From positions 79,901,583 through 79,965,582 of the forward strand of contig NC_133647.1 of the NCBI RefSeq assembly GCF_009905375.1: DNA of 64,000 nt, written 5' to 3'. The notes under the pieces are model-generated. The model was not told the origin of the DNA. It did not search any database and worked only from the letters and a program-made list of their open reading frames with translations. Below, piece after piece: positions 12,239 through 21,891 of this stretch. This DNA comes from Apium graveolens. Lineage: Eukaryota > Streptophyta > Magnoliopsida > Apiales > Apiaceae. How positions within the stretch are numbered: position 1 is the first letter of the stretch; the number at the start of each line of letters is the position of its first letter. The translations under genes and the position numbers were made by a program.

Positions 12239-13783
12239 ATGCAAACACGTTCTCGTACTCGCATGAGGACTTTAGATACGGCTGAGGAGACAGACTCAAT
12301 TCTTGATATTCCGGAGAAGATAGATTTTGAAGATTCGGATCCAACTCTTATGTACTTTTCTCGGCCTAAAATTGATGACATTCAGTCAAGCATCCTTCAT
12401 ACGGCTATTCAGGCTAACACTTTTGAAATTAAGCCGGGCACTATTCAGATGGTGCGGAATTCTGTTTCTTTTGGAGGTGCTGCGACTGAAGACCCCAACA
12501 TGCATATCAGGAATTTTGTCGAGATCTGTAGTACTTTCAAATATAATGGTGTGACTGATGAGGCTATCAAGCTGAGGCTTTTCCGATTCTCTCTGAGGGA
12601 TAAAGCTAAGGACTGGTTACATTCTGAACCAGCTGGGTCCATCACTACTTGGCAAGATCTTGCGCAAAAGTTTCTAGTGAAGTTCTATCCAATATCGAAG
12701 ACTACAGCTATGAGGAGTGCTCTTACTCAGTTTGTGCAGCAACCAACATAATCTATGTGCGAAGCTTGGGAGTGCTACAAGGAGATGTTGAGAAAGTGTC
12801 CACATCATGGTATGCCTGACTGGATGGTGATCACTGGTTTCTATAATGGTTTGGGGCCCCAATCTCGGCCCATGCTCGATGTAGCAGCACGAGGCGCCTT
12901 GTGGGCCAAAAGCTATACTGAGGCTTATAATCTTATTGAAACTATGGCTGCAAATGAGCATCAAAACCCAACTCAAAGGATGATGCCTGGGAAGGTAGCA
13001 GGTATTCTGGAAGTTGATGCAGCTACAGCTATTGCAGCGCAGCTTCAAGCGCTGTCTTTAAAGGTCGATTCTTTAGCCAACTATGGAGTCAATCAGATAG
13101 CTATGGTCTGCGAGCTTTGTGCAGGTTTTCATGCTACGGATTAGTGTTCTCTTGTTAATGAAACTGTGCAGTATGTGAATAATTATCAGCGACCGCATCA
13201 GCCTGTGCCAGCTACTTATCATCCTAACAACAGAAATCATCCCAATTTCAGCTGGAGCAATAATCAGAATACTATTCAGCAACCATATCAGCAAGGCGTA
13301 AGTAAACAGTTTAATCTACCTGGATTCCAGCAACCACAGCATTACGCTCAAAGGCAATCATATCCTCAACAAGAAGGTGCTGCTCCACCTTCTAGTGCTG
13401 ATTTCGAGGAGCTCAAGCTGTTGTGCAAAAGTCAGGCTGTTTCTATAAAGACCTTGGAAAATCAAATCGATCAAATAACAAATGCAGTGCTCAATCGTCA
13501 ACCTGACACACTTACTAGCGATACCGAAGTGCCAGGCAAGAAGGAAGCTAAAGAGCAAGTAAAAGCTATTACCTTAAGGTCTGGAAAAGTTGCTGATGCT
13601 AGAAAAGCGAAAGACGGAGAAGCTGAAGTTATTGATGAAGAAGAGAAGCAAAAGGAGAAAGCGGCGGAACCAAGGAAGACTACTATTGAACACACTCTGC
13701 CTGAGGGTAATACAGGGGAGAAACAACTCTATCCTCCACCACCTTTCCCTAAGAGATTGCAACAACAAAAGCTAGATAAGTAG
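12239..13783 (+). pseudogene. ATH-1 gag, broken by stops
   Basis: Gag is the structural protein that forms the virus-like particle and packages the RNA. The ATG at 12239 is chosen because ATH-2 has the equivalent start with the same residues (M-x-T-R-S-R). One frame runs through, with stops at 12749-12751, 13142-13144 and 13781-13783. The core (residues about 60-250) carries the Athila pattern with DPNMHIRNF and LRDKAKDWL. A zinc-knuckle-like C-x2-C-x3-H-x4-C lies near 13110, and the second stop falls inside it. The C-terminal third is Gln- and Asn-rich, then charged. Comparison with ATH-2 shows two of the stops replace Gln codons. No functional product is expected. Confidence 0.88.
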
Positions 13784-14743
13784 TGCGGTAAGTTTCTGGA
13801 GGTGTTCAAGAAACTTCACATCAATATACCTTTCGCTGAGGCTCTGGAGCAAATGCCTAGTTATGCAAAATTCATGAAGAGTATTCTTTCAAGGAAGGTA
13901 AAACTGGATGACCTTAAGACCGTTGCTCTAACGGAAGAGTGCAGTGCTGTGCTGCAACAAAAATTACCTCCAAAGCTTAAAGATCCAGGTAGCTTCACCA
14001 TTCCTTGCACCATTGGCAAGTTGTCTTTCAATAAATGCATGTGCGATTTGGGAGCAATCATCAATCTGATGCTTTTTTCTATCTTCAAAAAGTTGAATTT
14101 GCCTGATCCAAAGCCCACCTACATGTCTCTACAGTTGGCCGATCGTTCTATTACATACCCACGAGGTATAGTGGAGGACGTGTTAGTAAAGGTGGATAAG
14201 CTCTTCTTCCCTGCAGACTTTGTCATTTTGGATTTCGAGGAAGATAAGAAGATTCCCATAATCTTGGGAAGACCTTTCTTGGCTACAGGTCATACCTTGA
14301 TAGATGTGCAAAAAGATGAACTTACTATGAGGGTGCAGGATCAGGATGTGACGTTCAATGTATTCAAGGCGATGAAATTACCTACAGAAGACGAGGAGTG
14401 CTTAAAGGAGGATTTGATTGATTCTGCGGTAACTTCAGAACTTGATCATATGCTTATGTCTGATGCCTTAGAGAAAGCCTTAGTAGGGGTATTTGACAGT
14501 GATGATGAGGATGGCAATGAGCAACTACAATATCTAAATGCTTCTCCTTGGAGGCGGAAGCTAGACATGCCATTTGAATCTCTTGGTACTACTGATCTCA
14601 AGAATGCTGAAGGAAAGCTCAAACCATCTATTGAGGAAGTACCTACTTTAGAGCTTAAACCATTGCCTGAACACTTGAGGTATACTTTTTTAGGTGATGC
14701 ATCTACTTTACCTGTTATTATTGCATCTGACCTTTCCAGGTAG
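13784..14743 (+). pseudogene. ATH-1 protease region of pol
   Basis: This is the aspartic protease that cleaves the polyprotein. It is in frame with gag after the stop at 13781-13783. The active-site Asp codon is at 14045-14047 in the motif C-D-L-G-A-I; ATH-2 has the usual D-L-G-A-S, so a Ser has become Ile. A typical Athila downstream block (P-I-I-L-G-R-P-F-L) follows at about 14256-14282. A one-base insertion near 14736, seen against ATH-2, throws the frame into a stop at 14741-14743. Everything downstream in pol is in the shifted frame. Confidence 0.85.
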
Positions 14744-16440
14744 TGAGGAGGACAAGCTCTTGAGGATCTTGAGAGAATTCAAATCGGCTATCGGATGGAC
14801 TATAACAGATATCAAAGGGATCAGCCCTTCATACTGTATGCATAAAATTCTGCTAGAGGAAGGTAGTAAGCCGACTGTTGAGCAACAACGATGACTTAAT
14901 CCTATCATAAAAGAAGTGGTGAAGAATGAAATTCTAAAGTGGCTGGATGCAGGAATTATATATCCTATTTCTGATAGTTCTTAGGTGAGCCCCGTGCAAT
15001 GTGTACCTAAGAAATGGGGTATAACTATGGTAGCAAATGAGAAGAACGAGATCATCCCCACTCGAACAGTCACATGATGGAGGGTATGCATGGATTACAG
15101 AAAGTTGAACAAAGCCACGAGAAAGGATCACTTCCCTCTTCTATTTATTGATCAGATGTTTGACAGGTTGGCTGGTCATGAGTATTATTGTCTTCTGGAT
15201 GGCTATTCGGGGTATAATCAGATTTGCATTGCACCAGAAGATCAAGAAAAGACTACCTTCACTTGCCCATTTGTCATGTTTTCTTTTCGAAGAGTATCGT
15301 TTGGCTTATGTGGTGCACCGACCACTTTCCAGAGATGTATGATGGCTATATTCTCTGATATGAGTGGAAACAATGTCGAAGTGTTCATGGACGACTTCTC
15401 CGTCTTTGGACATTCGTATGATGAATGTTTGAATAATCTTCGTTCATTGCTCAGAAGGTGTGTGGTAACTAATTTGGTGCTCAATTGGGAAAAATGTCAC
15501 TTTATGGTTCGTGAAGGCATTATTCTTGGGCATAAAGTTTCTAGCAAGGGTTTTGAGGTGGACAAAGCCAAGGTGGGAGTCATTGAAAATCTTCCACCAC
15601 CTATTTCTGTGAAAGGAATCCGTAGTTTTCTTGGCCATGCGGGTTTTTATCGGCGTTTCATCAAGGACTTCTCAAAGATATCTAAGCCATTGTGTAACTT
15701 GCTCGAGGAAGATGTGCCTTTCAAATTTGATGATGAATGCTTGGCGGCATTCGAGACTCTCAAGAAGAGTTTGATAACTGCACTAGTTATTACGACACCT
15801 GTTTGGACAAAACCTTTTGAGATGATGTGTTATGCGAGTGATTATACGGTGTGAGCAGTTCTTGGACAGCGCAAGAATAATCTTTTTCATGTGGTCTACT
15901 ATGCTAGTAAGACTCTAAATAGAGCTCAAATGAACTACACCACTACTGAAAAGGAGCTCTTGGCTATAGTCTTTGGTTTTGAAAAATTTCGATTTTATCT
16001 GGTTGGGACAAAGGTGACAGTATTCACTGATCATGCTGTCATTCGCTATTTGGTCTCAAAGAAGGATTCGAAGCCTAGACTTATTCGTTGGGTGCTCTTG
16101 CTACAGGAATTTGAGTTAGAGATCAAGGATCGAAAAGGTACTGAGAATCAAATAGCTGACCATCTCTCTAGATTGGAGAATCCCGATTCTACTTCACATG
16201 ATACGACATTGATCAACGAATCTTATCCGGATGAGCAGTTGTTCGCAGTTCAGGAGGAAGAGCCATGGTTCACAGATATTGTGAACTATCTTGTTAGCAA
16301 TATAATGCCTCCTAATATGAATGCAGCTCAAAAGAAGAAGTTTCTGCATGAGGTGAAGTGGTACATGTGGGATGAACCATATTTGTTTAGACAAGGAGCT
16401 GACCAGATCATCAGGAGATGTATCCTATTCTGTGAGACGG
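14744..16440 (+). pseudogene. ATH-1 reverse transcriptase and RNase H
   Basis: This part would copy the element RNA into DNA and remove the RNA strand. The RT palm motif F-M-D-D has its Asp pair at 15390-15395, and the upstream block D-Y-R-K-L-N is at 15090. The RNase H part (about 15820-16170) shows the Y-A-S-K-T-L-N and F-T-D-H blocks. In-frame stops lie at 14892-14894, 14982-14984, 15075-15077 and 15852-15854. Judged against ATH-2, they replace Lys/Arg-, Trp- and Gly-type codons. All stops share one frame, so decay here is by point mutation. Confidence 0.88.
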
Positions 16441-17549
16441 AGGGGATATTACGAGACTGCCATTCCACAGTTTATGGTGGACATTATGGTGGTGATAAGA
16501 CAACAACTCGTATTCTGTAAGCAGGTTTTTTCTAGCCTACTTTGTTTAAGGATGCACATCAGTTCGTTTTAAGGTGTGATCGTTGCCAAAGAGTGGGGAA
16601 TCTTACGAGGAAGGATGAGATGCCGTTAAATGTGATGCTTGAAGTTGAGGTCTTTGATGTTTGGGGAATCGATTTCATGGGACCATTTGTCTCGTCCTGC
16701 AATAATCAGTACATCTTGCTGGTAGTCGATTATATTTCAAAATGGGTAGAAGTCAAGGCTCTACCGACGAATGATGCAAAGGTAGTGTTGAGTTTTCTCC
16801 ATAAGCAGATATTCACAAGGTTTGGAATGCCACGAGTAATCATAAATGATGAAGGGTCGCATTTCTGCAATCGTAAGTTCACTTCTATGATGCAGCGCTA
16901 CAATATGAATCATCGTGTTGCTACTGCCTATCATCCGCAAATGAATGGTCAAGCTAAAGTGTCTAATAGAGAGATCAAGCACATTCTAGAGAAAGTGGTT
17001 TGTCCGTCAAGGAAGGATTGGTCTTTAATGCTCGATGAAGCTGTTTGGGCTTATAGAACAATATACAAGACTCCACTTGGGATGTCCCTGTTTCAACTTG
17101 TTTATGGTAAGGGATGTCATTTACCTGCGGAGCTTGAGCATAAGGCTTATTGGGCATTGAAGAAGTTGAACCTTGATCTAGATGCAGCTGGGAAGAAGCG
17201 AATGCTTCAGTTAAATGAACTTGATGAATTTCGACTTCAAGCGTACGAGAACAACAAAATGTACAAGGAAAAAGTAAAAAGGTGGCACGACAGGAAGCTA
17301 TCCCCTAAGTCATTCATGCCGGGGCAACAAGTTCTTTTATTTAACTCTTGTCTCCGACTTTTTCCTGGAAAGTTGAAATCAAGGTGGTCTGGACCTTTTA
17401 TTGTCAAAACTGTGTTTCCACATGGAGCAGTGGAGATTTTTGAGAATGATCCGGGCCAAGCATTCAAGGTTAATGGTCAGAGATTGAAGCATTACTATAG
17501 TGACACGACAAACCGGGAAGTTGTTAGTGCCGTTTTATTGTCAACTTGA
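16441..17549 (+). pseudogene. ATH-1 integrase with missing catalytic Glu
   Basis: Integrase joins the DNA copy to the chromosome. The zinc-binding region (about 16475-16600) is broken by TAA at 16518-16520 and TAG at 16533-16535, and then C-D-R-C is intact. In the core, the first Asp is at 16671 (G-I-D-F-M-G-P) and the second is in N-D-E-G-S-H-F. The third acidic residue, 36 positions further on in the conserved G-Q-A-E block, is Lys (AAA, 16956-16958). ATH-2 keeps Glu there. The C-terminal part ends naturally at 17549, matching the ATH-2 end at 35279. Confidence 0.88.
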
Positions 17550-17581
17550 TCAAAGTACTCTGCGTCAAGCTAATAATATAA

Positions 17582-17610
17582 AAGAAGCGCTTCTTGGGAG
17601 GCAACCCAAG
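17582..17610 (+). promoter_or_regulatory. Conserved hairpin after pol (ATH-1)
   Basis: AAGAAGCGCTTCTT is a perfect palindrome. It runs into CTTGGG-AGGCAA-CCCAAG, a 6-bp stem with a 6-base loop. The same hairpin lies downstream of pol in ATH-2 (35218-35243, minus) with a compatible loop. Its role is unknown; an RNA structure at the gag-pol end is plausible. Confidence 0.7.
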
Positions 17611-17706
17611 ATTTGTGACTATAGGAACCCTTAGAAGTTAGTAACCTATCCAAAACCAAAAAAAAATCAGAAAAAATTGGGCAGGAAAAACATATTTCTA
17701 GAGACC

Positions 17707-17787
17707 CTTGGGCGCCCGCTCAGGATTGTTGGGCGGCCGCTCAGGAGGCTGGGCTCCCGCTCAGGAATGCTGGGCGGCCGCTCAGGA
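17707..17787 (+). repeat. ATH-1 spacer GC-rich minisatellite, 4 units
   Basis: The units have the same 21-bp period and A/B cores as the LTR array, in the order A-B-A'-B. A' has GGGCTCCCGC. A' also occurs in the 3' LTR array but not in the 5' LTR. The array lies between pol and ORF3, about 160 bp before a TATA box. Confidence 0.92.
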
Positions 17788-17949
17788 CCCGACTGTCAGA
17801 AATTTTTTTGCCTTATAAAAAAACCAAAAAAAATCAGAAAAACCCAAAAACAAAATACAAACCCACAACCCACGATTTCTTTTACACAACCCACATTTTA
17901 TCTCCCACAAACCCCACTCCTACTCTAATTTTAACCCTAATTACTACCC

Positions 17950-17957
17950 TATATATA
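17950..17957 (+). promoter_or_regulatory. Candidate internal TATA box for ATH-1 ORF3
   Basis: TATATATA in the context CCCTATATATACAC lies 104 bp upstream of the position matching the ORF3 start codon. ATH-2 has CCTATATATAAACAC with its first T 103 bp upstream of its ORF3 ATG. A pyrimidine-rich leader follows in both. No transcript evidence is available here. Confidence 0.6.
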
Positions 17958-18053
17958 CACATAACTCCTCCATATACACTCCCATATATTTTCAACTTTA
18001 AAACTCTCTCCTATACTCAAAACACAACTCTTAAACACTTTTTCTCAGTTTCA

Positions 18054-19232
18054 AGGGCACCTAAGAGATCTCGAACTATTGATAGCAGCAACACCGTTCC
18101 TACTACTGATTCTTTGAGGGGAAGTGATGCGAGACCTCGTCTGATGGATAGGGCTGTTGAGGAGGAGTATACTAGGCTTCTGGCTAAGCCGATTTTGAAG
18201 GAGAGGGGATTTTTACCATCAGGGAGGGATGGTGATTTATTACCAATGATTACGGAGAAAGGGTGGATTTCTTTTTATGAGTCACCGGAGGCGGTTCCAA
18301 TGAGTGTGGTTCGCGAGTTTTATGCGAACGCCAAGGCTGAGAAGAATGGGTTTACTGTTGTTCGTGGGCTTATTATAGATTATCATCCGTAGGCGATTCG
18401 CCGTGTTATTGGGCAGCGACAACGGAAGCCCACGAAGGAGAATTGGAATAAGAAGACCCCCGCGGACTTTAATTTAGATTTGATTTGTGCTACTCTCTGT
18501 CAGCCAGGCACGGTGTGGAAATTCAAGACCGGAACTAATGAGTATCGTTCTTTTTCGGAGATTGCGATGAGTAGGTATGCCCGTGCGTGGAATGCCTTTA
18601 TTTGTGCTAATATTTTGCCTACTTCACATGCACATAAGGTTACCGTTGAGCGAGCAAGATTGTTATGGGGGATCTTGAATGAGGAGTATTATGTGGACCT
18701 TGGTGAGTTCATCTACCAAGGGATTTTGAAGTTTTTGAGGGGGCGAAGCACATGAACATCCCTTATGGATCTACTGTCACGAAGCTGTGTAGAGCAGTGG
18801 GAGTTCATTGACCTTCTCACGAGCAGCTGTAGATGCCGGCCGCTTCTATTGACTTAGCGACTCTGAATGCGATGCAGGAGTGGACGGGTGGAGAGCCCGA
18901 GGAGCATGGTTTGGGATATCATCTTCGAGGGAGGACGTCCAACAGCTGGTGCTACCATGGCTAGGCCCAGTCAGGGTCGTGATGAGGCAGGCTCTTCTAG
19001 AACTCAGGAAGGTGCTGGGATGGCTGATGCACAGTATAGGAGGCTGTCAAGGAGGATGGATGTGATGTATGAGTCGCAGAGTAGGTTCGCTCAGGAGCTC
19101 ACCCTTGCACTTGGGACTGCGTTCAGAGGCCTTGGAGCTGACATCCAGTGGCCCATTTTTGGTGAGGACTCTGCTTATCCGCCTCCTGATACTCCACCCT
19201 CTAAGGGTGATGATGATGATTTCTCCGAGTAG
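18054..19232 (+). pseudogene. ATH-1 ORF3 (Athila env-like / plant transposon protein)
   Basis: This is the extra ORF that Athila elements carry after integrase. It is often called env-like, but its function is unproven. The start is placed at 18054 by alignment to ATH-2, whose ATG-GCA-CC start is AGG-GCA-CC here, so the start codon is lost. Conserved blocks include F-Y-x-N-A-K near 18320-18335, R-Y-A-R-A-W-N near 18575-18595 and the C-terminal acidic S-E tail. Stops occur at 18390-18392 and, in the shifted stretch, at 18809-18811. Frameshifts near 18740 and 18930 compensate each other. I see no signal peptide or membrane segment. It reads about 390 codons, close to the 405 of ATH-2. Confidence 0.82.
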
Positions 19233-19263
19233 GTATACCATGTGTTCCTTTCTACTACCTTCA

Positions 19264-19300
19264 CTGAGGACAGTGAAGATATTAAGTTTGGGGGTGGTAG
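19264..19300 (+). promoter_or_regulatory. Second polypurine-tract-like module (ATH-1)
   Basis: Thirty bases after the ORF3 stop, a TGAGGACA block is followed by TTAAGTTTGGGGGTG. The true polypurine tract at 20381-20413 has the same TGAGGACA and AAGTTTGGGGGTG blocks with similar spacing. ATH-2 has the same pair. It might act as a second plus-strand primer. Confidence 0.65.
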
Positions 19301-20380
19301 TTAAGGAATATTTTTGTGTGTGTGTCATGTAGTTGCATATTCATTATAGTTTAGTTCATATAATTTCATATTTTTTCCATATATAGTTTTTTTTTAATTT
19401 TTTTATAGCTTTATTTATCATGTCAGTTAGCTCATGTATATACCATGATCCCTTTTATGTTGCTTTACCGATTGATTTGTGATATTGATGCAAGTGTAGT
19501 GATAGCGTTAGAGCGATGATTGAGTCTTGTAGGTTGACATGCATGCAAGAAACACTTGTAATTTCACTAAGTCTTAGAGTATGCTTAAGGACTAGATGGT
19601 TGTCATGGTTTGATGGTTTTTGCGGTTAATCTATTGATTATGTTTAGAATTTATGATAGGCTCTTAATGATAAAAGGCATGAAAAGAGAAAAGTGGAGTA
19701 AAAATTGGAATTCATTGCTAATTGTGGCTAGGCGTCAAATGGCTAGTAGCCGGCTCATATTTTTATGCGAGTAGTCTAGGGTTGAGCAAGATGGAGTGAA
19801 ACGCACTTGCTCAGAAATTTGAAAAAAAAAGAAAAAAAAAAGAACTTCAAGAGAGAAAAAAAGATTGATCGCGAGCGGGCTCTTTCGTATTCGAGTTATT
19901 AAGTTCTTAGGGGACTTTGTGCCTAGTGACCTAAGGCTTTTACAGTCTGGGATCCACTAACCTAACGCTCGCTAAATGGATACCATTGCATAAGTCTTTT
20001 ATGGACCTCACTCATTGCACGGTCAAATAAGTATTTGTTGTTGTGTTGAATAAAAGCATTCCCGTAATAAGCTCCAGTGATCTTGAAGTGTTATAAGTCA
20101 TTTTGTGCCTAGAATTTATTCTTCGTATAATCATGAGATTGCCTTGAGGATAATCAAGTTATGATAAGTGATCTAGTTTCGAAGCATATCTGTTAAACAT
20201 CCGCACACACCACGTTTCTAATTGTATGTTAGTTTGCATGATTTGATTGATCTTTATTCGCCTAATTGCATTTGTTGAGATGTTTTGAGTTGGTTGGTTT
20301 AGCCATTGTGAGGGGGATCACTGCATTTCATGTAGATTGCATTCATGCATATTTTTGTTTTGCTTTTGAGTCTGTGACGC
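19301..20380 (+). other. ATH-1 3' untranslated region
   Basis: There are no coding motifs in these 1.1 kb. The block at about 19890-20050 is close to 88 percent identical by eye to the matching part of ATH-2 (about 32665-32830). That is unusual for non-coding sequence between two subfamilies whose LTRs have diverged strongly. An A-rich tract lies near 19825-19845. Confidence 0.75.
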
Positions 20381-20413
20381 TTGAGGACAAGCATCGATTT
20401 AAGTTTGGGGGTG
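20381..20413 (+). promoter_or_regulatory. ATH-1 polypurine tract
   Basis: AAGTTTGGGGGTG ends at 20413 and directly precedes the 3' LTR start TGATAAG. This is the classical plus-strand primer position. Confidence 0.88.
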
Positions 20414-21891
20414 TGATAAGTGGCATTTTATACCACTTAGAACGTCTAATAATGGCTTGAATTGATGTCTTGAAATAAGGTATTTTGTGTATTTGATGCA
20501 TTTTTCTAGTGTTTGTGCATTTCAGGGTATAACTTGCGATACTGGGGAGATTTCATTAGGAATAAGCCTAGGGGAGTGCTAGGCATTGGATGTGGGAAGT
20601 TAGGAGCAGAACGCAGCAGAAATCAGGAGCAGAATAAAGATTTTTCCAGTAACCTGCTGGGCGCCCGCTCAGGAAAGCTGGGCGGCCGCTCAAGATGCTG
20701 GGCTCCCGCTCAGGAAAGCTGGGCGGCCGCTCAAGATGTTGGGCGCCCGCTCAGGATTGCTGGGCGGCCGCTTAGGGGGAGAAATTTAATACTGTTTTTT
20801 TATAATCCTTATTCTGTTGGACTTCTGAGATGGCTGGTTTTTGTGGGCTTCTATATAAGTAGTTTTCAGAGACGTTTCACATAGTGTGGTATCAAGCAAG
20901 GATCAAGGAGAGATGGAAGAATACCGTTTTAGCACATAGCAACGAAGAAGAGGAAGCATACGTTTTCTTGTGATTCTTTTATTTGTTGTATCAGTGGATG
21001 CTAGTTTTCTTTACTTTGAACCTTATTACACTTGTGACGTACTCTGGTTTTGATAAGTATTTTTATTAGTTTATCTTGTGTGTTATTATCATGTTTTTAT
21101 ATGAACCCATAGTGACGATGAGTTCTATCATGGGCTAATCGTGATCATGGGGTTGTAACGGATTTACTATGGATTTCTTTAGTTAGTTGTTTACTGCCTT
21201 AGTGTGTGATGATTGTATGATATCTAGCATTGGTTACGCTTATTCGTCTTATGTGCATCGCGAACATGTAAGATAGGCTGTTAATATCTTGTGAAGCGAC
21301 GGTGGATCTTGAGGTTTAGAACTTGCCATGCTAGCATAGGTTCATGTATGTGTATGCATGATTAGTGGGTAATTCTAACCGTTTTACTTGCCCTGTGTAA
21401 TCATAAAGAATAACTTGTGCTTAAATCGTTATGTTGTCAAATTCTATAGACATATAGGGTCTCAACATAATTGATGCCTATTCAACTTCTATCTTAATTG
21501 TGGATGTTTGGTAGAATGGTATTAGTACAATGAAAGTTGGCTTTTATCAGTTTCGTGTTGTTCGATTAATATCATCACTGTTTCATGCTAAGGGTAATAA
21601 GGATAACTATTGAAGGAAGTAGTAATGAAGTTATGATCTCATGTGTGTTTAATATTGTTAATTCAAGTGTCAATTAAGTGTTTAATTCTCGTAGTTAATT
21701 GTAGTTAATAATTAGTTAATCAATTCTAAGCATTATTGTCTTGACATTGAGAAGTAATCATACATTGGTGAGTAAGTGTTAATTGGACATAATTAGTCTG
21801 ACTCTCTGTGGGAACGGACTAAGAATTATTCTATATTACTTGCGAACGCGTATACTTGCGTGAATTATTAGCACGTGTTTTGTGCCTAAAA
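20414..21891 (+). repeat. ATH-1 3' LTR
   Basis: This 1478 bp copy is 40 bp longer than the 5' copy. Two extra minisatellite units account for that difference. It ends CTAAAA instead of CTAACA, a change at the terminal dinucleotide. The open frame at 20513-20884 is the minisatellite read through and is not a gene. Confidence 0.92.
20655..20776 (+). repeat. ATH-1 3' LTR GC-rich minisatellite, 6 units
   Basis: Order of units: A-B-A'-B-A-B with the same 21-bp period. A TATA box follows at 20852, about 75 bp later. The two units more than in the 5' LTR fit loss or gain of one A-B dimer after insertion. Confidence 0.92.

Larger units (their letters stand above)
10664..21891 (+). mobile_element. 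ATH-1: Athila-type Ty3 retrotransposon
   Basis: This is a complete 11.2 kb element on the plus strand, in the order LTR, tRNA-Asp-type primer site, gag, protease, RT, RNase H, integrase, GC-rich spacer, extra ORF, 3' untranslated region, polypurine tract, LTR. RT before integrase marks Ty3. The Athila gag, the DLGA-type protease motif and the ORF after integrase place it in the Athila group. It is inactive: at least ten stops and a frameshift break gag-pol, and the catalytic Glu of integrase is Lys. By eye the two LTRs differ at about 10 of the first 255 bases. The LTR end CA is AA in the 3' copy. Confidence 0.92.

Noticed and set aside
18054..19232. True envelope glycoprotein in Athila ORF3
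   Set aside because: No signal peptide, membrane segment or cleavage site is visible. The env-like name is historical and does not show an infectious role.
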